The position numbers and the translations under genes were made by a program. This document shows, piece after piece, positions 12,265 to 20,105 of a DNA stretch of 64,000 nucleotides (within the stretch, counting starts at the first letter, position 1; each line of letters opens with the position of its first letter). Source of the DNA: Comamonadaceae bacterium OS-4 (GTDB lineage Bacteria; Pseudomonadota; Gammaproteobacteria; Burkholderiales; Burkholderiaceae_C); NCBI GenBank assembly GCA_027924025.1, contig AP026970.1, positions 1,324,501-1,388,500 on the forward strand, written 5' to 3'. The notes beneath the pieces are model-generated. The model ran no database searches. It was not told the DNA's origin and was given only the letters and a program-made list of their open reading frames with translations.

Positions 12265-13356
12265 TTATTTGATATCGTCAGCGATAACTTTCACAATTTT
12301 TTGAGCAACTGCAGTGGTCTCAGGGCTGCCATTGGCATCGAGCACGCTGATGGTTGATTTCTCACCTGCGCTGCGCACGGCAATCTGGTACTTGAGCGCG
12401 ACGTTGGCTTTGGTGCCACTGAACATCTTGCTGAAAAAGCCGGGTTCTGCCTTGTCGGAGGTCAGCTCCTGGTAGCGGACAAAGTAAACACCTTGTTTAC
12501 GGTCACGATCTTCCACCGTGAAGCCGGTTCTGTCCAGGGCGAGCCCTGTGCGACGCCATGCCCGGTCAAAGCCCTCGTCCAGTTGAACAACCGGCTGCCC
12601 ATTCAGGCTGGTCACTGTGGCCACTGGTTTGGTAACGCTATTGGCCACCAGTGCTTTGGATTGTTCTTGCGACACTCCCAGCTTGACCATCAAGCGACGC
12701 AAAAACTCTGCTTCCAGCTCAGGGTCGGCTGCTCGCGGTTGCCATACGGTTTCGTTGGTACGGTCGGCTGTGTAGACCTCCACCATGCCCCGGTGGCTGA
12801 TGAAAATCTCGGTATTCCCGTTGCTATCCCGCTCCAAGCGGGTGCGGAACTTGTCGCGCTCAGGGGTTGAATAGAACGAGTCCAGCAGCCTGCCCAAGGA
12901 GGCGCGCAGGAAATCTTGAGGCAGCTTGGCGCGGTTTTCCGCCCAATCGGTTTCCATGATGCCCAGTTTGTCTTGGTCGAGCGCCAACAAGAAACCGTTT
13001 TCTTGCCAGAAGTCTTTCACCGGTTCCCACAGCTTTTCAGCCGGGCGGTTCACCACCAGCCAACGCTGGTTGCCTGCGCGCTCGATTCTGACGTCTCCCA
13101 CGGCCAATGCCGCTACCTCGGATTTTTCCGTCACCGCCTGGGTTGTCTTGGCGGCGTTTGCAGAGACTGCACCACCCACCACGGTGTACGGGGTGTCCTT
13201 GTTCAACTGGGTGAGATCGGGCGGAACGTCCAAGCGAGGGGCTTTTGCTGCAGAGCGGTAGTCCACTTTGTCTGTTTCCAGTGCGGTGCAGGCCCCCAAG
13301 CCAATCGTCGCGCTGAGCAAAATAACTTTAGAAATGGAATTCACAAAAATCCTCAA
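12265..13356 (-). CDS. bamC: Outer membrane protein assembly factor BamC (lipoprotein)
   Basis: A 363-residue lipoprotein of the BamC/NlpB family, a subunit of the beta-barrel assembly complex. The signal peptide ends in the lipobox LGAC, and the unstructured N-terminal region with DKVDYRSA and LDVPPDLTQL is diagnostic of the family. Two helix-grip domains follow. Its place directly after dapA (13 bp) is the classical dapA-nlpB arrangement. Confidence 0.93.
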   Translation of the reverse strand: MRIFVNSISKVILLSATIGLGACTALETDKVDYRSAAKAPRLDVPPDLTQLNKDTPYTVVGGAVSANAAKTTQAVTEKSEVAALAVGDVRIERAGNQRWLVVNRPAEKLWEPVKDFWQENGFLLALDQDKLGIMETDWAENRAKLPQDFLRASLGRLLDSFYSTPERDKFRTRLERDSNGNTEIFISHRGMVEVYTADRTNETVWQPRAADPELEAEFLRRLMVKLGVSQEQSKALVANSVTKPVATVTSLNGQPVVQLDEGFDRAWRRTGLALDRTGFTVEDRDRKQGVYFVRYQELTSDKAEPGFFSKMFSGTKANVALKYQIAVRSAGEKSTISVLDANGSPETTAVAQKIVKVIADDIK

Positions 13357-13369
13357 AATGGCAACGCGC

Positions 13370-14266
13370 TTAGATCAGACCAGCGGTTTGCATGGCCTTT
13401 TCAAGGGCGGGTTGGCTGGCTTCTGTCAGCGGTGTCAGGGGCAAGCGCAGGGCAGGCTTGCTCAGCCCCATGCGTGAAACCGCCCATTTCACAGGAATCG
13501 GGTTGGATTCGATGAATAGAGTCTTGTGGACGGGCAAAAGTTTCATCTGGATTTCCATGGCGCGCGCTACATCTCCGGCAATAGCTGCCTTGCACAGCTC
13601 ATGCATCAGACGCGGGGCCACGTTGGCAGTCACGCTCACGTTCCCGTGGCCGCCGCACAACATCAGCGCCACCGCGGTCGGGTCGTCGCCGCTGTAGATC
13701 GAAAACTCTTTCGGTGCATCTTTGATGAGCCACTGGGCGCGCTCAATGTTGCCGGTTGCTTCTTTGATACCCACGATTCCGGGCACCTGTGTCAGGCGCA
13801 ACACGGTGTCGTGTGCCATATCGGCCACCGAGCGACCGGGTACGTTGTAGAGCACGATCGGCAGGTCGCCAGTGGCTTCTGCAATGGCCTTGAAGTGTTG
13901 GAACTGGCCTTCCTGGGTCGGCTTGTTGTAGTAGGGCACGACTTGCAATTGGCAGTCTGCGCCGACTTGCTTGGCAAAGCGGGCCAAAGCAATCGCCTCA
14001 CGGGTGGAGTTACCACCACAACCGGCCATGATCGGCACACGCCCGGCGGATTGCTCGACCGAGACGCGGATGATTTCGCAATGTTCTTCAACACTGACGG
14101 TGGGGGACTCACCGGTAGTGCCCACGACGCCAATGCAATCGGTGCCTTCGGCGATATGCCAATCGATGAGTTTGCGCAGCGCGGGGTAATCCACGGAGCC
14201 GTCGTCGAGCATCGGAGTGATAAGGGCTACGATGCTGCCCCGGATTGGACCTTTAGAAGCGTTCAT
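13370..14266 (-). CDS. dapA: 4-hydroxy-tetrahydrodipicolinate synthase
   Basis: A 298-residue TIM-barrel lyase that condenses pyruvate with aspartate semialdehyde in lysine and diaminopimelate synthesis. The Schiff-base lysine lies in [11 protein letters not shown], the catalytic tyrosine in [10 protein letters not shown], and the TTGESPT substrate loop is present. The start at [19 protein letters not shown] fits the family; a longer start eight codons upstream is possible. First gene of a dapA-bamC operon. Confidence 0.97.
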   Translation of the reverse strand: MNASKGPIRGSIVALITPMLDDGSVDYPALRKLIDWHIAEGTDCIGVVGTTGESPTVSVEEHCEIIRVSVEQSAGRVPIMAGCGGNSTREAIALARFAKQVGADCQLQVVPYYNKPTQEGQFQHFKAIAEATGDLPIVLYNVPGRSVADMAHDTVLRLTQVPGIVGIKEATGNIERAQWLIKDAPKEFSIYSGDDPTAVALMLCGGHGNVSVTANVAPRLMHELCKAAIAGDVARAMEIQMKLLPVHKTLFIESNPIPVKWAVSRMGLSKPALRLPLTPLTEASQPALEKAMQTAGLI

Positions 14267-14299
14267 GTCGAGTGTTGAATCTGTAAACAAACATTTTAA

Positions 14300-14878
14300 C
14301 TAGAGTGCATAGCGCGCCGGAGCGCCGTTGCGTGCACTTGGGGTAAAGATACGTGTGGCCGCAATACGCTGAACGAAACGGTCGGGTTGTTCCAGAAAAC
14401 CGTTTTCGTAGGCCACGATGTGCAAATCGCGGCAAACCTGCAGCAACTCACCGTTTTTTAGCAAAAAGTCAGGCCGGGCAGGGCGCCCCACCGTCTCGTT
14501 GCCCGCGGCAAATGTTTCATAGAGCAGGACGCCGCCGGGCGCCAGACTGGCTAGTAGCGTGTCCATGAGTGGCCGCCACAGGTAATGCGTCACCACAATC
14601 GCGTCAAATAACTCTGGCTCGGCGTTGGCCTCGTTCACCAAAGGCCATGGTCCGTTTTCAATGTCAGCCTGCACGAGCCTGACATTTGGCAGTAACTGCT
14701 GTGCGCTTTCAATATCCCGGTCGACGCCGGTGACCTGGCAGCCGCGCCCGGCAAACCAATGCAGGTGGCGCCCACTGCCGCAAGCCACGTCCAAAACGGA
14801 GGCCTCCGGTGGGATGAGGTGGCTCCAGCGCTGAATCCAGGGCGAGGGTGCAGACAACTGCCGGTGCGGTGTGTGCAT
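14300..14878 (-). CDS. Class I SAM-dependent methyltransferase
   Basis: A 192-residue protein with the Rossmann methyltransferase core: motif I VLDVACGSGRHLHWF, the acidic residue ending strand 2 in VTGVDRD, then VRLVQADIENGPWP and FDAIVVTHYLWRPL. It resembles TehB-like small methyltransferases; the substrate cannot be told. The ATG overlaps the stop codon of the SDR gene by one base (TGATG), so it is translationally coupled with it; a GTG one codon upstream is an alternative start. Confidence 0.85.
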   Translation of the reverse strand: MHTPHRQLSAPSPWIQRWSHLIPPEASVLDVACGSGRHLHWFAGRGCQVTGVDRDIESAQQLLPNVRLVQADIENGPWPLVNEANAEPELFDAIVVTHYLWRPLMDTLLASLAPGGVLLYETFAAGNETVGRPARPDFLLKNGELLQVCRDLHIVAYENGFLEQPDRFVQRIAATRIFTPSARNGAPARYAL

Positions 14879-15702
14879 CACTTGGGCTTCACTTCATCTT
14901 TGAGCGCTGCCATCGCCATGTTCTCCACAACGCCCGGCAACAAGAGTTTGAGAAAACGCCCGAGCTTGCCTTGGGCTGTCATCACCACTTCGCGCTGGCG
15001 ATTGTGCATGCCGATGGCAATCAGGTAGGCGCATTCGGAGACGGTCATGGCCTTGTCTTCCTTGAGGCCGCTAGAGCCTGCGACCTCGCCCTTGGCGTTC
15101 AGGCCGTGCGCGCGGATGTCGGTCAACACCACGCCGGGGAAGGCGGTCGTCACACTCACGCCTGACGGCTTGAGCTCTGCACGTAAAGCCTCAAAAAATC
15201 CGGTCATTGCAAACTTGGAGGCGCTGTAGGCTGTGCGTCCTGGCACGCCAATCAGGCCTGCCAGCGACGATACCGCCACGATGCGCCCTTGGGCTTGCTT
15301 GATGTGCGGCAAAGCTGCATGGGTGCACCACACACTGCCCCACAGGTTGATGCGCATCAGGTCCTCGTACCAATGCAGGTCTTGGGCATCTACGTCCTGA
15401 AATAGCGCTTGCGCAGAAACGCCGGCGTTGTTGACCAGGGTATCAATCCGCCCGAAGGCGTCAAGAGTGGCTTGGATCAGGGCACGGCATTGGGCTTCCA
15501 CAGACACATCGGTAGGCACCACCAAAACCTGGCTACCCTTGGCACGGCACATGTCTGCCACCGCGTCCAGCGCTTCGCGTTTGCGGGCGGCCAGCACCAG
15601 GCTCAGGCTCGAGCCATAACGTGTGGCCAGTTGCCGCGCGAGTTCAGCGCCTATGCCTTCAGATGCGCCGGTGATGATGGTGACGGTGGTGTTGCGGGTC
15701 AT
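14878..15702 (-). CDS. SDR family NAD(P)-dependent oxidoreductase
   Basis: A 274-residue classical short-chain dehydrogenase. The cofactor motif TGASEGIG lies at residues 12-19, NNAG near 91, and the catalytic YSASK follows a serine in AVSSLAGLIG. Basic residues after strand 2 (AARKRE) suggest NADP(H) preference. The C-terminal part (about 230-274) is hydrophobic, ending VENMAMAALKDEVKPK, and may bind membrane. It sits between the 39-residue membrane peptide gene and the methyltransferase gene in what looks like one minus-strand operon. Confidence 0.9.
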   Translation of the reverse strand: MTRNTTVTIITGASEGIGAELARQLATRYGSSLSLVLAARKREALDAVADMCRAKGSQVLVVPTDVSVEAQCRALIQATLDAFGRIDTLVNNAGVSAQALFQDVDAQDLHWYEDLMRINLWGSVWCTHAALPHIKQAQGRIVAVSSLAGLIGVPGRTAYSASKFAMTGFFEALRAELKPSGVSVTTAFPGVVLTDIRAHGLNAKGEVAGSSGLKEDKAMTVSECAYLIAIGMHNRQREVVMTAQGKLGRFLKLLLPGVVENMAMAALKDEVKPK

Positions 15703-15714
15703 GTAAAGAGCGGA

Positions 15715-15834
15715 TCAAAAGCAGGCCCACACCTGATTGGCCATCTGCACCATGAAATCAGGTTGGGCGTAGAGTGAAAAAACGGCGGTCAGCAGCAGGC
15801 ACAAGGCCAGTGTGATCGCTGTTTTTTTGAGCAT
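15715..15834 (-). CDS. 39-residue membrane-anchored or secreted peptide
   Basis: A short open frame, MLKKTAITLALCLLLTAVFS then a mature part ending MANQVWACF. Two lysines and one long hydrophobic stretch (residues 5-21) form a signal anchor or signal peptide. It is packed tightly between the MFS gene (11 bp upstream) and the SDR gene (12 bp downstream), which supports it as a real gene. The family is not known to me. It was missed by an ORF cut-off because of its length. Confidence 0.6.
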   Translation of the reverse strand: MLKKTAITLALCLLLTAVFSLYAQPDFMVQMANQVWACF

Positions 15835-15845
15835 GGCGGCTGTTC

Positions 15846-17060
15846 TCACGCGGTTTGGGGTGTGCGCCCAATCGGTGCCTCACGTACCGGCAAATTCACC
15901 AGTGCGGCGAATACGCCCAGTCCAATCGCGATGTACCAAACGATGTCGTAGCTGCCAGTTTTGTCATACAGATAGCCGCCCAGCCAGACGCCCAAAAAAG
16001 AGCCGATCTGGTGGCTGAAGAACACAAACCCGCCCAGCATGGACAGGTGGGCCACACCAAAAATCTGGGCGATTGTGGCATTCGTGGGGGGAATGGTCGA
16101 CAGCCACAGTACCCCCATGACCGCAGAGAACACATACACACTCATGGGGGACAGCGGCACCAGCAAAAACACGCTGATGGCAATTGCCCTGGCAGAGTAA
16201 ATGAAGGCCAGGATGTATTTCTTGGGCATCTTCTGGCCCAGCACGCCCGCTGCGTAGGTGCCGAACACGTTAAAGAGACCAATCAATGCCAAGGCATAGC
16301 TGGCCACTTGGGGTGATAAGCCTTTGTCTTTCAGGTAACTGGGCATATGCACGCCGATAAACACTACCTGAAAGCCGCATACAAAGTAACCCGCCATCAG
16401 CAACTGAAAGCTGGGGTATTTGAAGGCCTCGCGCAGCGCCTGGCCGATGCTTTGCTGGCGAGCCGGGGCTGCAGCGCCGCCAAACGCTGGCTCACGCAGT
16501 CCACGGGCCAATGGGATCATCAGCAGAGTGGCCGCAGCCAATGCCAGCAAGGCCTCTTGCCACCCGAAGTGGCTGATCAAAAAGCCTTCGGTGGGCACCA
16601 TCAAAAACTGCCCGAACGAGCCAGCTGCAGCCGCCACGCCCATCGCCCAAGAGCGCTTTTCCGCAGGCACGTTGCGGCCAATCACGCCATAGATCACCGC
16701 ATAGGTGGTGCCCGCCTGCGCCATGCCGATCAGTGCCCCTGTTGCCAGGGTGAAGGTCAGCGGCGTCGTGGTCAGCGCCATGCCGCACAGGCCCAACGCA
16801 TACAACAAGGCCCCGATGATGATGACGCGAAACGCCCCGAACCGGTCAGCAGCCATGCCCGCAAATATTCCGCTGACGCCCCAGACCAGGTTTTGAATCG
16901 CGATCGCAAAGGCAAAGGTTTCGCGCGTCCACCCTTGGGCTTGGGTAATCGGCTGGAGCCAGAGGCCGAAACCGTGGCGTATCCCCATGGACAGGGTCAC
17001 GATGGTGGCGCCGCACACCAGTACCTGGGTGATCGAGAGAGGTTGGGAGGTCGAACTCAT
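15846..17060 (-). CDS. MFS transporter
   Basis: A 404-residue major facilitator with about twelve hydrophobic segments. The start is placed at MSSTSQPLSITQVLVCG; the longer frame upstream begins with non-hydrophobic sequence that overlaps the parE control region. The segment MAADRFGAFRVIIIGALLYALG matches the cytoplasmic loop 2-3 signature. Overall it is like the oxalate/formate antiporter and NarK/CynX-like group (GIRHGFGLWLQPI in helix 1), but the substrate is unknown. It is probably the first gene of an operon with the 39-residue peptide, SDR and methyltransferase genes. Confidence 0.88.
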   Translation of the reverse strand: MSSTSQPLSITQVLVCGATIVTLSMGIRHGFGLWLQPITQAQGWTRETFAFAIAIQNLVWGVSGIFAGMAADRFGAFRVIIIGALLYALGLCGMALTTTPLTFTLATGALIGMAQAGTTYAVIYGVIGRNVPAEKRSWAMGVAAAAGSFGQFLMVPTEGFLISHFGWQEALLALAAATLLMIPLARGLREPAFGGAAAPARQQSIGQALREAFKYPSFQLLMAGYFVCGFQVVFIGVHMPSYLKDKGLSPQVASYALALIGLFNVFGTYAAGVLGQKMPKKYILAFIYSARAIAISVFLLVPLSPMSVYVFSAVMGVLWLSTIPPTNATIAQIFGVAHLSMLGGFVFFSHQIGSFLGVWLGGYLYDKTGSYDIVWYIAIGLGVFAALVNLPVREAPIGRTPQTA

Positions 17061-17148
17061 CCTGCAAATGTAGCCAGTTTCAGACCCAAGGTTTGCAGCG
17101 GGCGTGACAGCGGTTGAGGCGGCGTCGGCCTTGGTGATGGGTATTTGC

Positions 17149-17158
17149 ATGTATACAT
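17149..17158. promoter_or_regulatory. ATGTATACAT palindrome in the MFS-parE intergenic region
   Basis: A perfect 10-bp palindrome 89 bp upstream of the MFS start and 40 bp upstream of the parE start. TGTATACA cores are common in GntR-type operators, so it may control the MFS operon. A TACAAT at 17184-17189 is a possible -10 of parE. No regulator gene is adjacent. Confidence 0.35.
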
Positions 17159-17197
17159 ATACAGTGGATTGCCGCAGTTCCCCTACAATCCGCCGCT

Positions 17198-19168
17198 ATG
17201 GCTGTCAAACCCACCCCCGAATATTCTGAATCGTCGATCCGCGTGCTCAAGGGCTTGGAGCCCGTCAAGCAGCGCCCGGGCATGTACACCCGCACCGATA
17301 ACCCGCTGCACATCATTCAGGAAGTGCTGGACAACGCTGCTGACGAAGCCTTGGCCGGCCACGGCAAGAAAATCAAAGTCACCCTGCACGCCGACGGCTC
17401 CGTCAGCGTAGAAGACGATGGCCGCGGCATTCCGTTCGGCATGCACCCCGAAGAAAAAGCCCCGGTGATCGAGCTGGTGTTCACCCGCCTGCACGCGGGC
17501 GGCAAGTTCGACAAAGGCAAGGGCGGCGCCTACAGCTTCTCCGGCGGCTTGCACGGCGTGGGTGTGTCGGTGACCAATGCGCTGGGCAAACGGCTGGAAG
17601 CCACCAGTTACCGCGAAGGCTCAGTGGCCCACCTGGTGTTTGAAGGCGGCGACGTGACCGAGGCCCTGCAAGTGCGCAAGGCGGGTGACGGCGACCGCAA
17701 GCAGGGCACCAGCGTGCGCGTGTGGCCCGACGCCAAGTACTTTGAATCCGCCGTCTTGCCCATGGGCGAGCTGACCCACCTGCTGCGCAGCAAATCGGTG
17801 CTGATGCCCGGCGTGAGCGTGACGCTGGTCAATGAGAAAACCAAGGAAAGCCAGAACTGGCTCTACAAGGGCGGCCTCAAAGACTACTTGGGCCAGACCC
17901 TGAGCGCCGACCCCGTCATCCCCATGTTTGACGGTGAAGGCTTTGCCGATGGCAACAACGACACCTTTGCCGAAGGCGAGGGCGCCACCTGGTGCGTGGC
18001 CTTCACCGAAGACGGCGCGCCGGTGCGCGAAAGCTATGTGAACCTGATCCCTACCAGCGCGGGCGGCACCCACGAGAGTGGCTTGCGCGATGGCTTGTTC
18101 CAGGCGGTCAAAAGCTTTATCGAGTTCCACAGCCTGCTGCCCAAGGGTGTGAAGCTCATGCCCGAAGACGTGTTCGCCCGCGCCAGCTATGTGCTGAGCG
18201 CCAAGGTGCTGGACCCGCAGTTCCAAGGCCAGATCAAAGAACGCTTGAACTCGCGCGACGCGGTGCGCCTGGTCAGCAGCTTTGTCCGCCCCGCGCTGGA
18301 GCTGTGGCTCAACCAGCATGTGGACTACGGCAAGAAGCTGGCGGAGCTGGCTATCAAGGCCGCCCAAACCCGCCAGAAAGCGGGTCAGAAGGTCGAAAAA
18401 CGCAAGAGCAGCGGCGTGGCCGTGCTGCCCGGCAAGCTCACCGACTGCGAAAGCCGCGACATTGCCTATAACGAAGTGTTTCTGGTCGAGGGCGACTCCG
18501 CCGGCGGCAGCGCCAAGATGGGCCGCGACAAGGAAAACCAGGCCATCCTCCCCCTGCGCGGCAAGGTGCTCAACACCTGGGAGGTGGACCGCGACCGCCT
18601 GTTTGCCAACACCGAAATCCACGACATTTCGGTCGCCATCGGTGTAGACCCGCACGGCCCCAACGACACGCCCGATTTGAGTGGCCTGCGCTACGGCAAG
18701 GTTTGCATCTTGAGCGATGCGGACGTGGACGGTTCCCACATCCAGGTGCTGCTGCTCACGCTGTTTTTCCGTCATTTCCCCAAGCTGATCGAGACCGGCC
18801 ATGTGTATGTGGCGCGTCCCCCGCTGTTCCGGGTGGATGCGCCAGCGCGTGGCAAAAAGCCCGCCAGCAAGGCCTACGCGCTGGACGAAGGCGAGCTCAC
18901 CGCCATCCTCGACAAGCTGCGCAAAGAGGGCGTGCGCGAAGGCGCCTGGTCTATCAGCCGCTTCAAAGGCTTGGGCGAGATGAATGCTGAACAGTTGTGG
19001 GACACCACGCTCAACCCCGACACCCGCCGCCTGTTGCCGGTGATGCTGGGCGCTGTCAATTTCGGTGACACCGAGTCGCTGATCACCAAGCTCATGGGCA
19101 AAGGCGAAGCGGCCTCCCGCCGCGAGCTGATGGAGCTGCATGGCGACTCGGTAGAGATCGACGTCTGA
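17198..19168 (+). CDS. parE: DNA topoisomerase IV subunit B
   Basis: A 656-residue GHKL ATPase/TOPRIM subunit of topoisomerase IV. Family landmarks are KGLEPVKQRPGMYTR at the N-terminus, the ATP-binding EVLDNAADEALAGHG and EDDGRGIPFG, the glycine loop FSGGLHGVGVSVTNAL, the TOPRIM acidic motif LVEGDSAGGSAKMGRD, and SDADVDGSHIQ. The C-terminal motif RFKGLGEMNAEQLWDTT is present. The length without an insert separates it from proteobacterial GyrB. The stop overlaps the next ATG (TGATG). Confidence 0.97.
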   Translation: MAVKPTPEYSESSIRVLKGLEPVKQRPGMYTRTDNPLHIIQEVLDNAADEALAGHGKKIKVTLHADGSVSVEDDGRGIPFGMHPEEKAPVIELVFTRLHAGGKFDKGKGGAYSFSGGLHGVGVSVTNALGKRLEATSYREGSVAHLVFEGGDVTEALQVRKAGDGDRKQGTSVRVWPDAKYFESAVLPMGELTHLLRSKSVLMPGVSVTLVNEKTKESQNWLYKGGLKDYLGQTLSADPVIPMFDGEGFADGNNDTFAEGEGATWCVAFTEDGAPVRESYVNLIPTSAGGTHESGLRDGLFQAVKSFIEFHSLLPKGVKLMPEDVFARASYVLSAKVLDPQFQGQIKERLNSRDAVRLVSSFVRPALELWLNQHVDYGKKLAELAIKAAQTRQKAGQKVEKRKSSGVAVLPGKLTDCESRDIAYNEVFLVEGDSAGGSAKMGRDKENQAILPLRGKVLNTWEVDRDRLFANTEIHDISVAIGVDPHGPNDTPDLSGLRYGKVCILSDADVDGSHIQVLLLTLFFRHFPKLIETGHVYVARPPLFRVDAPARGKKPASKAYALDEGELTAILDKLRKEGVREGAWSISRFKGLGEMNAEQLWDTTLNPDTRRLLPVMLGAVNFGDTESLITKLMGKGEAASRRELMELHGDSVEIDV

Positions 19169-20094
19169 TGCACCTGCGTGCCGCTGTGTCCCGTTTTGCT
19201 ATGAAAAATGTAGCTGCTTGCGCATTATTTATGTGCGCTACAGCCGCTTTTGATGCCAAAGCCGACGTGTGGGTCTATGTAGACCCGCAGGGGCAGTCGC
19301 ACTTTTCAGCCGAGCAAACCGACGAGCGGTACACCCTGTTTTTCCGTGCCTCTATCCGTGGCCTGAAGGCAGGGGCTGACGCCACCGCACCGCAGGCGGC
19401 AGTACCTCAGGCACCCGAGGTATCGCCCGAGCTGTCGCCCAAGTTGGCGGCGTTTTTTGACAACTCCCCGCGCTACCGCAAAGCCCAGCCCTTGCTGCAA
19501 GAGGCCGCGCGCAAGTACCGGCTGGACTATGAGTTGCTCAAGGCGCTGGTCACCACCGAATCCGGCTTTGAGCCCACCGCCGTGTCACCCAAAGGCGCTA
19601 TCGGGCTCATGCAGGTGATGCCGGATACGGCGCGCCGCTTCGGGGTGGACAGCGACCGCTGGATGTCGGTAGAAGCCAAGCTGGCCGATCCCAAAATCAA
19701 CGTCGGCATTGGCGCGCGTTATTTGCGCCTGTTGCTCGACATGTTCCCCGGTCGCACCGATCTGGCCCTCGCCTCGTACAACGCAGGGGAGGGCGCGGTC
19801 CAGCGTGCCGGCAACAAAGTGCCCAATTTCAAAGAAACCCAGAACTACGTCGCCACCGTGACGGAGCTCTACGCCGCGCTCAAGCCCCCGGCCCCCGCCA
19901 AAGCGCCCACGCCGCAAGCGGCGGGCGGTAAGCCGGTGCTCAACCCCTATGGGGACGGCTATGTGCTGTCGGGCTCCCGCACCGCCTATGTGCTGGCGCC
20001 CGGCACCATGCCCGGTGGCGCCGTCGGGCGCGGCAACATGATGACTCCGGCCTTGCCCGCGGCCCTTGAAGAATCCCGGATTGCAGTGGACTGA
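19168..20094 (+). CDS. Lytic transglycosylase (SLT domain) with DUF4124-like N-terminus
   Basis: A 308-residue secreted murein hydrolase. The signal peptide (residues 1 to about 33, ending AFDAKA before DVWVYVDPQG) is followed by a DUF4124-like segment and the SLT domain (about 115-230). The catalytic glutamate lies in VTTESGFEPTAVSPKGAIGLMQVMP, with LASYNAGEGAVQR and NVGIGARYLRLLLDMF downstream. It is placed between parE and parC, its ATG overlapping the parE stop. Oddly, the signal peptide is encoded by a copy of the dispersed hairpin repeat (19195-19250). ATG at 19168 or 19201 may be the start; both give a working signal peptide. Confidence 0.93.
   Translation: MHLRAAVSRFAMKNVAACALFMCATAAFDAKADVWVYVDPQGQSHFSAEQTDERYTLFFRASIRGLKAGADATAPQAAVPQAPEVSPELSPKLAAFFDNSPRYRKAQPLLQEAARKYRLDYELLKALVTTESGFEPTAVSPKGAIGLMQVMPDTARRFGVDSDRWMSVEAKLADPKINVGIGARYLRLLLDMFPGRTDLALASYNAGEGAVQRAGNKVPNFKETQNYVATVTELYAALKPPAPAKAPTPQAAGGKPVLNPYGDGYVLSGSRTAYVLAPGTMPGGAVGRGNMMTPALPAALEESRIAVD
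19195..19250 (+). repeat. Dispersed hairpin repeat, copy 1 (inside lytic transglycosylase gene)
   Basis: The copy starts TTTGCTATGAAAAATGTAGC, continues TGCTTGCGCA and ends GCGCTACAGCC. It aligns base for base with copy 8 at 63570 apart from scattered substitutions. It stays open in frame and supplies nearly the whole signal peptide of the gene. Confidence 0.75.
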
Positions 20095-20105
20095 ACTGAA
20101 GAAAC

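Noticed and set aside
17621..19141. 506-residue open frame antisense to parE
   Set aside because: A codon-bias shadow of parE with His/Gln-rich, non-protein-like composition.
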